A stretch of 64,000 bases of DNA from a virus. Shown piece by piece: positions 40,911-50,585 of this stretch. Both the position numbers and the translations under genes were made by a program. How positions within the stretch are numbered: position 1 is the first letter of the stretch; every line of letters begins with the position of its first letter. The stretch covers positions 1 through 64,000 of the IMG/VR virus record IMGVR_UViG_3300023178_000017; one strand, given 5' to 3'. The notes under the pieces were generated by a model. The model searched no databases. It was not told the origin of the DNA and saw nothing but the letters and a program-made list of their open reading frames with translations.

Positions 40911-42041
40911 TTATGACGTAATTGGAGATGCTGGCCACTGTTGTGACAATACACCGTCCCAACGATTCACTGGTGTTCTACCTTGTGTAGCGTAAGTACT
41001 TGGTGATCTATGTTGATAGGTAAACGGAGTTCTACCTTGTCTAGAATATGTACTTGGTGATCTATGTTGATAGGTAAACGGAGTTTGACCTTGTCTTGCA
41101 TATGTCACAGGTTGCCTATGTTGATATGTACTTGGCGATTGTGTTATTCTAGGATCTCTGTAAGTACTTGGTGATCTGTGTTGATATGTGCTAGGTACAC
41201 GATATGCTCTAGGATCTCTGTAAGTACTTGGTGATCTATGGTTATACGTGCTAGGTACTCTATAACTTCTTGGATCACGATATGTAGATGGTGATCTGTG
41301 TTGATATGTGCTAGGTACACGATATGATCTTGGGTCTTGATATGTAGACGGCGATCTATGTTGATATGTGCTAGGTACACGATATGATCTAGGATCACGG
41401 TATGTAAATGGCGATCTATGGTTATATGTAAACGGTGACCTATGTTGATACGTAAACGGTGATCTATGTTGATAAGTCGAAGGTTGTCTAGCGCCTCTAA
41501 TATTAGGTTCTTGTGCTGATACAGGGTGTCTGTAACCTGCTGGTTGTTGTGCTGATCTAATATTAGGTTCTTGTGCTGATACAGGGTGTCTATAACCTGC
41601 TGGTTGTCTAGCATTACCAATTACTGGTTGTTGTGCTGATACAGGTGCTCTATATGCTGCTGGTTGTCTAGCATTTCTAATATTAGGTTCTTGTGCTGAT
41701 CTGATATTAGGTTCTTGACCGCTTCTAATATTAGGTTCTTGTGCTGATCTAATATTAGGTTGTTGACCATTCGCAATATAAGGCGACTGGAAAGTAAACG
41801 GTTGCCTTGCGTTATTAGGTTGTTGAGCATTTGCAATATAAGGCGACTGGAAAGTAAACGGTTGCCTTGCGTTATTAGGTTGTCTAGCATTTGCAATATA
41901 AGGTGACTGATATGTAAATGGATTCTGGAATGTAAATGGATTCTGGAATGTAAATGGATTCTGGAAAGTAAAAGGTGTCTGCACAGGAACAGAAGCCTGT
42001 GTAATACCTTGAGCATTTGCTGGATAAAAACCTGTTGCCAT
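40911..42041 (-). CDS. short-repeat Pro/Tyr/Arg/Gln-rich protein, copy A
   Basis: 376 aa, almost entirely repeats of about 7-9 residues with a Pro in each: PFTFQNPFTFQN, then QEPNIRSAQ and HPVSAQEPNIRS blocks, then YQHRSPSTYRDPRSY blocks. N-terminus MATGFYPANAQ resembles copy B (MATGSQ). No enzyme motif. Probably an elongated virion or surface fibre. The repeats are also clear in the DNA. Confidence 0.75.
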   Translation of the reverse strand: MATGFYPANAQGITQASVPVQTPFTFQNPFTFQNPFTFQNPFTYQSPYIANARQPNNARQPFTFQSPYIANAQQPNNARQPFTFQSPYIANGQQPNIRSAQEPNIRSGQEPNIRSAQEPNIRNARQPAAYRAPVSAQQPVIGNARQPAGYRHPVSAQEPNIRSAQQPAGYRHPVSAQEPNIRGARQPSTYQHRSPFTYQHRSPFTYNHRSPFTYRDPRSYRVPSTYQHRSPSTYQDPRSYRVPSTYQHRSPSTYRDPRSYRVPSTYNHRSPSTYRDPRAYRVPSTYQHRSPSTYRDPRITQSPSTYQHRQPVTYARQGQTPFTYQHRSPSTYSRQGRTPFTYQHRSPSTYATQGRTPVNRWDGVLSQQWPASPITS

Positions 42042-42052
42042 TTTACTTTAGA

Positions 42053-43828
42053 TTACTTAGGTGATGGTTTAAAGAAGAAGAAGTTGTGAGCTAATACACC
42101 ATTTGCAAAGAAATTGTGATTGTCGCCAACGTTCTTCAAGTTATACACCTGTTGTGAATCTTTCTCCTCTATTTTAATTATTTCTAGTCCTATTTCTGTA
42201 CCTAGTACAGCATCTGTCATGGTCATCAAATGATCACCGACTGCGATTTCTGAATTTACAAATTCATCTCCACCTTCTTCTTTGTGGAATTCTTTAAATT
42301 TCTCTAAGTTGATAACACCCCATTCACCATTCATTGTTCTAAATGGATGTTCTGAAGTTGTTTCAAGTATTCTACCGTCTGATAAATGTATCTCATGTAT
42401 TGATACTTCTCTTGGTTGCATCAACTCTTCGACTACACCGATCTCTAATTTATTTGTCTCTTCGTTCCAAGTCATTACGTCTTGACCAACTTCTACTGTT
42501 TCAATTGGTACATGACTGCCATCGCCCAACCATATCATTGTGCCGGCAACAAAACATCCTTTGCCACCTCCAGGAATGTTACCAGGTATTGGACCAAACG
42601 GTTGATAGAAGTACACTGCTGGGAAGATAAATGGATATCTTGCTGTTTGTTGTGTAGTACTTGGTTGCCTTGCGTTATTTGGTTGCCTTGCGTTGTTTGG
42701 TTGCCTTGCGTTATTAGGTTGTCTAGCAGCAACTGGTTGTCTTGCCTGATACGTAAACGGCGCACGGAATGTAAATGGAGTCCTTGCGTTATTAGGTTGT
42801 CTTGCCTGATACGTAAACGGCGCACGGAATGTAAATGGAGTCCTTGCGTTATTAGGTTGTCTTGCCTGATACGTAAACGGCGATCTATGGTTATACGTAA
42901 ACGGTGATCTGTGGTTATATGTAAACGGTGATCTGTGGTTATACGTATACGGTGATCTATGTTGATACGTAAATGGCACCCTATATGATCTTGGATCACG
43001 GTATGTAAATGGTGATCTGTACGCATACGTAAACGGTATCTGATATGATCTTGGATCACGGTATGTAAATGGTGATCTATGTTGATACGTAAATGGCACC
43101 CTATATGATCTTGGGTCTCTATATGTAAATGGTGACCTATGTTGATACGTAAACGGTGTTTGTGCGTTTCTGATATTTGGTTCTTGTGCAGACCTAATAT
43201 TTGGTTCTTGACCGCTTCTAATATTAGGCTCTTGAGCAGCAACTGGATGTTGATAAGATGCTGGTGTTTGTCTATTTCTTATAAACGGAGTCTGAGCACT
43301 TACAGGGTGATTATACCCAGCTGGTGTTTGTGCGTTTCTGATAAACGGATTCTGTGCATTAACAGGATGTTGATAAGAAGCAGGTTGTTGTGCGTTTCTG
43401 ATAAACGGATTCTGTGCATTTACTGGATGTCTATAGAATGCTGGTGTTTGTCTATTTCTTATAAACGGATTCTGTGCATTAACAGGATGTCTATATGATA
43501 CAGAGTTTTGTGCATTCGCAATATAAGGCGATTGAGCATTCGCAATATAAGGATACGGCTGTTGTGCATCTCTTATAAATGGATTCTGTCTATTAGCAAT
43601 ATAAGGATACGGCTGTTGTGCATCTCTTATAAATGGATTCTGTCTATTAGCAATATAAGGATATGGTTGTTGTGTAGGTTGTTGACCTGATGCGTTATTC
43701 CACCCACTAGGAGTTTTAATGTAAATTTGATCTACATCTTTCCAAGTGTTTGAAGCAGTTTTAACCCATGCACCTTGGGTTGAATTCCAACCTGAGGGGG
43801 TTTTTACTTTCTGTGAGCCTGTCGCCAT
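42053..43828 (-). CDS. short-repeat protein with C-terminal Hint domain, copy B
   Basis: 591 aa. Residues 1-60 have two K-T-P-S-G-W motifs (VKTPSGWNSTQGAWVKTASN). Residues ~60-400 are the same Pro/Tyr/Arg repeats as copy A (YIANRQNPFIRDAQQPYP, QHRSPFTYRDPRSY). Residues 425-582 are a Hint domain, with Cys425 opening (GCFVAGTMIW), TSEHPF and a terminal HN (581-582). The nine residues after it begin with Phe, so full splicing is unlikely and cleavage is more plausible. I know of no standard annotation for this combination. Confidence 0.85.
   Translation of the reverse strand: MATGSQKVKTPSGWNSTQGAWVKTASNTWKDVDQIYIKTPSGWNNASGQQPTQQPYPYIANRQNPFIRDAQQPYPYIANRQNPFIRDAQQPYPYIANAQSPYIANAQNSVSYRHPVNAQNPFIRNRQTPAFYRHPVNAQNPFIRNAQQPASYQHPVNAQNPFIRNAQTPAGYNHPVSAQTPFIRNRQTPASYQHPVAAQEPNIRSGQEPNIRSAQEPNIRNAQTPFTYQHRSPFTYRDPRSYRVPFTYQHRSPFTYRDPRSYQIPFTYAYRSPFTYRDPRSYRVPFTYQHRSPYTYNHRSPFTYNHRSPFTYNHRSPFTYQARQPNNARTPFTFRAPFTYQARQPNNARTPFTFRAPFTYQARQPVAARQPNNARQPNNARQPNNARQPSTTQQTARYPFIFPAVYFYQPFGPIPGNIPGGGKGCFVAGTMIWLGDGSHVPIETVEVGQDVMTWNEETNKLEIGVVEELMQPREVSIHEIHLSDGRILETTSEHPFRTMNGEWGVINLEKFKEFHKEEGGDEFVNSEIAVGDHLMTMTDAVLGTEIGLEIIKIEEKDSQQVYNLKNVGDNHNFFANGVLAHNFFFFKPSPK
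42083..42556 (-). other. Hint (intein/BIL-like) autoprocessing domain in copy B
   Basis: C425-FVAGTMIWLGDG (block A), IETVEVGQDVMTW, TTSEHPFRT (block B with T-x-x-H), QVYNLKNVGDNHNFF (block F), GVLAHN (block G). All Hint blocks are in order and the catalytic residues are present; there is no homing-endonuclease insert. The following residue is Phe, unlike the Cys/Ser/Thr of splicing inteins. Confidence 0.9.
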
Positions 43829-43861
43829 TTAATCCTTTCTCGCTTTTTATCTATTTATCAA

Positions 43862-46159
43862 TTATGAATAAAGAATCCATAGATCACCAACTGCTCCGTC
43901 ACCTGAAGTAGGTGCAGAAGTTGATTGATATATGTTTCTCGCAACACCACCACTATTTGAAGCGTATGATGTTGAAATTTGTGATGCTCTAAAGTTTGCG
44001 TCTGTTAATGTTAACGAACCTGTAGAAGCACCAGTTGCAGTTGTTGTAGCAACTACAAACTCATCAGCACTTTCGTCCCAACCCATAAATGCGTTGTCGC
44101 CAGTTGAACCTCTTTCTAACACAAGACCAAGGTCATTTGAGTTAGCACCTGTGTTACCAGACCCTAATTCAATCAATGCATCACTGATTGTTGTATTTGT
44201 AGAATCTACAGTTGATGTAGTACCATTAACTGTTAGGTTACCAGATAATGTTAAGTTACCAAATTGTACGTTACTTGTTGTAGCAACTGCCTGACCAATA
44301 CTTATTTCACCTGAACTAATTGAGACACCAGTTCCTGCACTAATATGACTTCTAACTTCTGAAGCGCTTGGGCCAGTATATGTGATTACACCAGTAGATG
44401 AATTGTATGCTAAACTTCCATCACCACCTGAATCAGTAACAGAGATTGAACCTCTTGCATCTGAATCAGCATATTGTGTAATTGTTGTTGCAAGTGTTAA
44501 GGTACCATTTACATCATCGTATGTTGATGTGATGCCTGTACCTGCTGTTACTAAAGCATTTACTCTGTCATCAACTCTTTCGTCTGTGAAGTATAAGTTT
44601 GATGAACCTTCTGTTAACGAATCTGTATCTGGTAATAATGCATTAACTCTAGCATCTGCTCTAGCGTTTGTAAAGTAAAGGTTTGAACCTTCTGAAATAT
44701 GAGCAGTTGTTGAAGGTATTGTAATAGCACCTGTACTTGAATCATATGCACCTGCACCAGAGTTTGTACTTAGAGATGCTCTTGCTCTAGCATCTGTATA
44801 GAATAAGTTTGTTGAACCTTCTGTAATGTCATCTGAATCACCACTTAGTTCACTTAATGCATCTGCTGTATCTACTTGTGCATCAACATAAGTTTTGACT
44901 GCTAACTGAGAAGGTACTAAAGTATCTGAAGCACTACCAAAATTAACATCTGTATCGATTGCATTTTGAACTCTAGCGTCTGCTCTTGCATTTGTAAAGT
45001 ATAAGTTTGTAGAGCCTTCTGTTATTTCATCTGTATTGTCTTTACTTGCGACTTGTGAATCTACATATGCTTTAACTGATTGTTGAGAAGGTATTCTTGT
45101 TTCACTATTAGACACCATATTATCTTCATCGATAAGAGCTGCTGTGATTCTAGCATCTGCTCTAGCGTCAGTGAAATATAAGTTTGAACCTTCTGCTAAA
45201 TCACCAGTGTCATGGTTAGCAATACTAGTAACTGTACCAGTTACGTTACCAGTTAAGTTTCCTTCGAATGTTCCTGCAACAAAAGTTTCTGAACCGACTG
45301 TCCATTTATCGTTGGTCTCATCCCATAAGAATGTTTTTGCAGTTGAACTACCTCTAGTTACACTCAAACCAGCATCTTCTGTTGGTGAACCTGAAGTAAA
45401 GTTACTGTTTAATGCGATTGTGTTGTCTGCAAGGTTAATTGTCTCTGAGTTTACAGTTGTTGTTGTACCTGAAACTGTTAGTGAACCTGAGATTGTAACA
45501 TCATCGTTAAGTGAAATAACACCATTTCCGTTACCACTCAATACTAAGTTAGTATCAGCTGATCTGGACACGATTTGATCAACTGCAATATTGTTACTAA
45601 ATGTGATGTTGTTTCCTGCACTGTTGGTAATATTGTTACCGTCTTCGATTTGAACTGGACCTTTAAGTGCAATAACACCTGATCCTGTTGCATCTAACTC
45701 TAAATCACCAGAACCACTTGTCTGTATAGACATGTTTTGGTTAGAGTCAGCACTAAAGACGATTGTACCTGAGTCATCTGAAATAACCTGTTGTCCGTTA
45801 ACATATAAAGAACCAGGTCCAACGTATACGTCTTTCCATGTTCTACTTGATGAACCTAAGTCGTATGTGTTATCTGCGCTTGGTATGATGTTACCTGCAA
45901 ATGTACCACCACCTAAGTATGATAATACATCTGAGTCGCCGTATTGGGCTGCACCTGCGATTGTTAGTGTGTTAGCAGAATCATCGTATGTTAATGTGAT
46001 GCCTGTACCTGCTGTTAAAAGTTGAGCGACTCTATCGTCTACTGACTCATCTAATGCTGATGCTGAAATTGAACCAACGTATGATCCAGAAGAGCTAATA
46101 ACCTCTGTTCCACCGATTGACAGGCCGTTTTTAATATTAAAATTCTTTTCCCCTGCCAT
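43862..46159 (-). CDS. tail-fibre-like protein
   Basis: 765 aa, with repeats of TEGSTNLYFTNARADARV and [15 protein letters not shown] type, as in marine T4-like tail fibres. Ends TSAPTSGDGAVGDLWILYS. N-terminus (NIKNGLSIGGTEVISSSG) is shared with the 86-aa gene upstream. Probably a host-recognition fibre. Confidence 0.8.
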   Translation of the reverse strand: MAGEKNFNIKNGLSIGGTEVISSSGSYVGSISASALDESVDDRVAQLLTAGTGITLTYDDSANTLTIAGAAQYGDSDVLSYLGGGTFAGNIIPSADNTYDLGSSSRTWKDVYVGPGSLYVNGQQVISDDSGTIVFSADSNQNMSIQTSGSGDLELDATGSGVIALKGPVQIEDGNNITNSAGNNITFSNNIAVDQIVSRSADTNLVLSGNGNGVISLNDDVTISGSLTVSGTTTTVNSETINLADNTIALNSNFTSGSPTEDAGLSVTRGSSTAKTFLWDETNDKWTVGSETFVAGTFEGNLTGNVTGTVTSIANHDTGDLAEGSNLYFTDARADARITAALIDEDNMVSNSETRIPSQQSVKAYVDSQVASKDNTDEITEGSTNLYFTNARADARVQNAIDTDVNFGSASDTLVPSQLAVKTYVDAQVDTADALSELSGDSDDITEGSTNLFYTDARARASLSTNSGAGAYDSSTGAITIPSTTAHISEGSNLYFTNARADARVNALLPDTDSLTEGSSNLYFTDERVDDRVNALVTAGTGITSTYDDVNGTLTLATTITQYADSDARGSISVTDSGGDGSLAYNSSTGVITYTGPSASEVRSHISAGTGVSISSGEISIGQAVATTSNVQFGNLTLSGNLTVNGTTSTVDSTNTTISDALIELGSGNTGANSNDLGLVLERGSTGDNAFMGWDESADEFVVATTTATGASTGSLTLTDANFRASQISTSYASNSGGVARNIYQSTSAPTSGDGAVGDLWILYS

Positions 46160-46419
46160 TAGATAGTACCTCCGTCAACTTGCGGTAATGAAAACTCACC
46201 CGTTGATGAGTTATAAGATAAATTCGTTTCTCCAGATGCTAATGAAATAGCACCTCTTGCTTTTGCGTTAGTAAAATATTGATTCGTTGCACCTTCTGTG
46301 ATGTCATCTGAGTCTAGTGCGGATACTGATCCAGCGGTAATTTTACCAGCACTAGTTATGACCTCTGTAGAACCGATGTTTAATCCGTATTCTATAACAA
46401 AATTATTTTGTGTTGCCAT
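46159..46419 (-). CDS. short tail-fibre module
   Basis: 86 aa, NFVIEYGLNIGSTEVITSAG plus one DDITEGATNQYFTNAKARGA unit, ending VDGGTI. It looks like a minimal version of the fibre N-terminus downstream, with coupled TAATG. May be an adaptor or a remnant of a split fibre gene. Confidence 0.65.
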   Translation of the reverse strand: MATQNNFVIEYGLNIGSTEVITSAGKITAGSVSALDSDDITEGATNQYFTNAKARGAISLASGETNLSYNSSTGEFSLPQVDGGTI

Positions 46420-46507
46420 GGTTAGTGTGTCCTAATTGAGTGTATACAGTATTATTTAGTAGAGATTACTCTTCAAAAAGGTGGTTTAAACAAAATTTAA
46501 ACAAAAA

Positions 46508-47248
46508 TCATACTTTAATTAATTGACGTGACCATTTGAATACAGTCGAGTTTGCAGAAGCAGGTGTAATCTTTAAAACTACATTACCACTTTCAACTGC
46601 AACTGATACTGAATACAACGAACTATTTGTAACTATCTCAGCGTATTGTGTAAAGTAAGCAGTTGAACCGTCATGAATTACAACAACTTCAGATGTGTGA
46701 TAGTTTGTACCCTCTGTTGCTTGTAAAATATACTTAGCACTTCGATAATTTGATAAAGAAAACGAATCTAAGTCTGTTTCCGATGTTGTAGTGGTTGTTG
46801 TACCTGTATTACTATCAACAACCAAACTATCGATTGTTAATGTGTCTGAAGCAGTGATAGTAGTGCATGTTAAATCACCAACTTCTAAAGCTGCTTTAGC
46901 GTAACCTGTGCCTGAAGTGTTAACTGTTGTAGTAGGTTCTACTTCTAAACCGTCAAATAATTTCCATGTAGAATCACTAGCATCTCTAAAAAGACCTGTG
47001 AACTCATTGCCGCTGTCTGATAAACCATCATCGTAGTTACCATATAACCCTATGTCAACTGTATCTGAACTCGTGTTTGAGTTCGCAAGTTCGATCATTG
47101 AGTCTATAACAGACGTGGTTGTACTGTTAACGGTAGTTTGTGTACCATTAACTGTTAAATTGCCTGTGATTGTCGCATCGCCATCGACCAACAGGTCTTG
47201 ACCTGTTTCTAGTCCTATGTCTGCATAAAATTTTGATTTTGTTGCCAT
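46508..47248 (-). CDS. tail-fibre-like protein with shared C-terminal domain
   Basis: 246 aa. N-terminus ATKSKFYADIGLETGQDLLV, then [20 protein letters not shown]. The last ~85 residues (SAKYILQATEGTNYHTSEVV ... TPASANSTVFKW) recur in the next two genes. Confidence 0.75.
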   Translation of the reverse strand: MATKSKFYADIGLETGQDLLVDGDATITGNLTVNGTQTTVNSTTTSVIDSMIELANSNTSSDTVDIGLYGNYDDGLSDSGNEFTGLFRDASDSTWKLFDGLEVEPTTTVNTSGTGYAKAALEVGDLTCTTITASDTLTIDSLVVDSNTGTTTTTTSETDLDSFSLSNYRSAKYILQATEGTNYHTSEVVVIHDGSTAYFTQYAEIVTNSSLYSVSVAVESGNVVLKITPASANSTVFKWSRQLIKV

Positions 47249-47304
47249 AATAATCTCAAAAATATATTCTCAGTACTATTTATGACTTTTTGGAAGTAAA
47301 AGAA

Positions 47305-47336
47305 AGGGGATCATGTGATCCCCTCTCAAGAAAGTT
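47305..47336 (-). terminator. terminator of the tail-fibre genes
   Basis: AGGGGATCA (47305-47313) and TGATCCCCT (47316-47324). On minus the hairpin follows the stop at 47345 and is trailed by TTTCTTTTACTT (below 47305). Confidence 0.6.
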
Positions 47337-47344
47337 GCTTAGTT

Positions 47345-47755
47345 CTAAGCGCCTACTAAAGTCCTGTGGAATTTAATAGTTGTACTGTTTGCTGAGGCAG
47401 GTGTAATTCTGAGTCTCAAGTCGGAACCATTAATGTCAGCATCGAATGATGCAACACTAGTGTTTTTCAATGTACCGTATTGAGTCATGGTTACTGCGCT
47501 TCCGTCATGTACTAATACTATCTCAGTTGAATGATAGTTAGAACCTTCTGACATTGCAATAACATATCTAGCAGCTCTAAAGTCAGCATGGGCAAAAGTG
47601 TCCAAGTCGACTTGAGATGTAGATGTTGTTGTTAATGCTGTAGACGTTCTATGTTTAGTATCCAACTCTTTAGAAGTAGTGATGACATCATTAGATGAAT
47701 CGTAAGACAATACTCTAATTAACTCAGCGACTTTAAATGCATTTGTTTTAGCCAT
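47345..47755 (-). CDS. small tail-fibre-like protein, shared C-terminal domain
   Basis: 136 aa, MAKTNAFKVAELIRVLSYDS, then the shared domain AARYVIAMSEGSNYHSTEIV ... ITPASANSTTIKF. Little more than the domain itself. Function inferred from the paralogues. Confidence 0.7.
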   Translation of the reverse strand: MAKTNAFKVAELIRVLSYDSSNDVITTSKELDTKHRTSTALTTTSTSQVDLDTFAHADFRAARYVIAMSEGSNYHSTEIVLVHDGSAVTMTQYGTLKNTSVASFDADINGSDLRLRITPASANSTTIKFHRTLVGA

Positions 47756-47765
47756 TGTCTACTCC

Positions 47766-48593
47766 TTATGATAACCTAATTTGGAAGGTTTTGAATGTTG
47801 TATTAGTATTTGCAGGAGTCACAAGCAATCTCATGTTTCCTGAATTTACATCTGAACTTAACGTGAATAATGAAGACGCTGAATATACATCGCCATATTG
47901 AACGAAGTAAGAATTCGAGCCATCATTAATCAATAATACTTCTGCTGAATGTGTGCCAGCTGATGCATGTGATGCCATGATCACATACTTAACTGCCTTG
48001 TTGGCAATTGCGTTTGCTGATAACACCTGATCTGCTGTAGTAGCAGTAGCTGATAATGTAGTGAAGTAACCTTGAACAAGGTTAGCTGCACTAGTAATAG
48101 CGACTACTTCAACAACATCACCATTTAAAGCATTTTCCGTTAATGTGATAGTTGATGAGCTGGTAGCAGTATAGTCTGCACCACCACCTACTAACTTAAC
48201 ACCGTTAATGTACACTTGTTCATAACCTGAGGTATATGAAAGTGAATTACCATTATCATCGTTACCTGTAATTGAAGTACCAGTTGATGATATAGTGTAA
48301 GTGAATGTTTGTACACCCGAAGATGGTTGGTCTGACCAACTCAAAGTTCCTGAACCATCAGTTTTTAAAATCTGATTTGAGGAACCATCACTTGTAGGAA
48401 AAGAGAAAGCATCATTAACAGTTAAAGAAGCTGGATTCGATCCAACTTCTACAACAGCAGCTGAGCCGTCATTCTTCTCGGTATAAAATCTACCATGATA
48501 AGTATTGACAGCTAATTCACCTAGTGATAGATCACCTATACCAGGCAAAGCGCTTTGTGTAGAACTCCTTTTAAATTGTATTAATGTTGCCAT
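47766..48593 (-). CDS. tail-fibre-like protein, shared C-terminal domain
   Basis: 275 aa, IQFKRSSTQSALPGIGDLSL (fibre-type N-terminus also seen in the 522-aa neighbour), NGVKLVGGGADYTATSSSTI, and the shared C-terminal domain (AVKYVIMASHASAGTHSAEV). Confidence 0.75.
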   Translation of the reverse strand: MATLIQFKRSSTQSALPGIGDLSLGELAVNTYHGRFYTEKNDGSAAVVEVGSNPASLTVNDAFSFPTSDGSSNQILKTDGSGTLSWSDQPSSGVQTFTYTISSTGTSITGNDDNGNSLSYTSGYEQVYINGVKLVGGGADYTATSSSTITLTENALNGDVVEVVAITSAANLVQGYFTTLSATATTADQVLSANAIANKAVKYVIMASHASAGTHSAEVLLINDGSNSYFVQYGDVYSASSLFTLSSDVNSGNMRLLVTPANTNTTFKTFQIRLS

Positions 48594-48621
48594 TGTTCTC
48601 TCCTATAGATTAGATGTTAAA

Positions 48622-50190
48622 TTAGAATGTACCACCGTCTATAGCAGTAACAGATACAGCACCTGAAGAGACTGTAAAGTTACTTGAGTCGAATGAAGCA
48701 ATACCTTTAGCAGATGTTGTAGCATCATCGATTGCAACATCACCAGATGTTACAGTAAAGTATGAAGCTGAGAAAGATGCGATACCTTTATTAGCGTCTG
48801 TTGCATCTTCACCTGCTATTGTTATACTACCGTCAGCGTTTGTTACATCGATACCTTCGCCAGCTGAAAGAGCAGCAAGTTCCATATCTCCGTTAGAACC
48901 ATTACCAATTAGTAATTGTCCTGCTGTAGGAGCTGCACCGTCTATAGAAGTAATTGAACCTGAAAGTGCAAGTCCTGAAACTTCTAAGTTACCGAATACT
49001 GCGTTACCTACTGAACCAGAGAATACTGAAGATGTGTCTGTAGCGTCTTGGATAAATTTAAATTTACCGTCAGAATCATCCATACCAAAGAAACCAATTT
49101 TAGCAGTAGAACCATTGTGCCACTTAAATTTGATACCTCTGTCTAGGTTGTCATCTGAAGCGTCATCACCGATTTCAAACACTGGATCTGCAACTGAAGT
49201 AGTTGTAGAGTTTACAGTAGTTGTAGTACCGTTAACAGTCAAGTTACCTGAAACTGTTAAGTTACCTGAAGCGGCAATATTTGTTGATGTAATGTCATCT
49301 GAAGTTAGTGTACCATCTACTTGTACGTTGTTAAACTGTACGTTTGATGATGTGCCAACATCCTGACCGATTGCTAATGTTACGCCGTTGCCTGAAGCAG
49401 TTGATGAAACACCAGTACCACCTAAAACAGAAAGTACTTCTGAGTCAAGGTCGATAGCAATAGATGTAGTACCATCTGAGATGTCTAAATCTTGTGCTGT
49501 TACTTGTGAATCAACATATGCTTTAACAGATTGCTGTGTAGGAACTTTAACGTCTGAATCAGAAGCCATGTTGTCTTCGTCAACTAAGAAGTCAATGTTT
49601 CCTACTTGAACTGCGTTAGCTTGAATTGCAGTAACACCTGAAGCGTTAACTGTTATGTCACCTGAAAGTGAAACGTTATCAAATGAATCTGTACCATCAT
49701 AGATCAAAATTTGACCTGATGAAGGAGCAGAAATATCTGAGTCTGATGCACCAGCAAGTGTTGAAGTTGTAGATACGAAAGAAAGGTTTCCTGAAGCATC
49801 TGTTGCAAGAACCTGGTTAGCAGAACCATCAGCTGATGGTAATGTAAAGGTTACTGAACTTGCAACTGAATCAGGAGCTTTCAGACCAACGAAGTTTGAA
49901 CCGTTGTCTGAATCTTCTCTAAGTTGTAATGAAGCACCAGAAGTTGCACCGTTACCAACAATAAAGTTTGAAGGCGTTGGAGCATCACCGTCTACGATAT
50001 CGGTATAATATTTACCGCCGATTTCGTGAATAACAGCTGATGAGCCTGAGTCTACTGACTCGATATACAATTTAGCAGAAGCACCGTCATTCGATCTATC
50101 CTGTACATACGCTAATTCGCCTTCGCTCAAGTCTGAGACTGTTGGCGCACTCGCTCCTGTACTTCTTTTAATTTGAATAACTGTTGCCAT
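48622..50190 (-). CDS. tail-fibre-like protein
   Basis: 522 aa, N-terminus [20 protein letters not shown], then many [18 protein letters not shown]-type modules; ends VTAIDGGTF like its 80-aa neighbour (VIDGGTF). Preceded by an unusually long leader after the late box at 50330. Confidence 0.8.
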   Translation of the reverse strand: MATVIQIKRSTGASAPTVSDLSEGELAYVQDRSNDGASAKLYIESVDSGSSAVIHEIGGKYYTDIVDGDAPTPSNFIVGNGATSGASLQLREDSDNGSNFVGLKAPDSVASSVTFTLPSADGSANQVLATDASGNLSFVSTTSTLAGASDSDISAPSSGQILIYDGTDSFDNVSLSGDITVNASGVTAIQANAVQVGNIDFLVDEDNMASDSDVKVPTQQSVKAYVDSQVTAQDLDISDGTTSIAIDLDSEVLSVLGGTGVSSTASGNGVTLAIGQDVGTSSNVQFNNVQVDGTLTSDDITSTNIAASGNLTVSGNLTVNGTTTTVNSTTTSVADPVFEIGDDASDDNLDRGIKFKWHNGSTAKIGFFGMDDSDGKFKFIQDATDTSSVFSGSVGNAVFGNLEVSGLALSGSITSIDGAAPTAGQLLIGNGSNGDMELAALSAGEGIDVTNADGSITIAGEDATDANKGIASFSASYFTVTSGDVAIDDATTSAKGIASFDSSNFTVSSGAVSVTAIDGGTF

Positions 50191-50329
50191 TTTTTTCTCC
50201 TAAAAAATGAATTGGGTTTAATATAAAATTTGCAAATTTCTAGTTCACATATCCCTAGAAGATCATTATCTATCTCGTCCTCTCACAATGAGGGTCGTGT
50301 CTCACTGAATGACACCTTGATTGTAATAG
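50191..50329 (-). promoter_or_regulatory. long structured leader after late promoter
   Basis: About 130 nt between the late box and the ATG. It contains GTGTC/GACAC (50297-50315), CCTC/GAGG (50279-50293) and the palindrome AAATTTGCAAATTT (50226-50239), before a GGAG Shine-Dalgarno. Most late transcripts here have leaders of 0-35 nt. Confidence 0.4.
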
Positions 50330-50337
50330 TATTTATA
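50330..50337 (-). promoter_or_regulatory. T4-type late promoter, distal
   Basis: TATAAATA on minus, 140 nt before the 48622-50190 gene and just after the 80-aa gene stop. Confidence 0.6.
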
Positions 50338-50340
50338 AGA

Positions 50341-50583
50341 CTAAAATGTTCCGCCGTCTATAACAGTGGTAGTAACCCACTTATCAGACGATGCGTTATA
50401 TGCCAATAGGCCGTTATCTGTTTCACTAGCATCTACATCTGATAGTTCTTGTATAGATTTAGCTGATAGATTGACATTAGTAGATGAGTTACCAATTGCA
50501 ACTTGTTTTACTCTAAAGTTACCTTGACCTTGCACCTTTCCTGAGATGCCTGCTACTCTTCCTACTACACCTTTAATTGCCAT
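50341..50583 (-). CDS. small fibre-associated protein
   Basis: 80 aa: AIKGVVGRVAGISGKVQGQG, LSDVDASETDNGLLAYNASS, ending VIDGGTF as in the large fibre. A fibre module or adaptor; co-transcribed with the 111-aa gene. Confidence 0.65.
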   Translation of the reverse strand: MAIKGVVGRVAGISGKVQGQGNFRVKQVAIGNSSTNVNLSAKSIQELSDVDASETDNGLLAYNASSDKWVTTTVIDGGTF

Positions 50584-50585
50584 AC

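Noticed and set aside
41144-43690. Several 60-235 aa ORFs in other frames
   Set aside because: Shadows of the repeat genes A and B: repeated DNA avoids stops in several frames; no ribosome-binding sites or independent signals.
40911-43828. CRISPR array
   Set aside because: The repeats are coding, unequal in spacing, and have no unique spacers.
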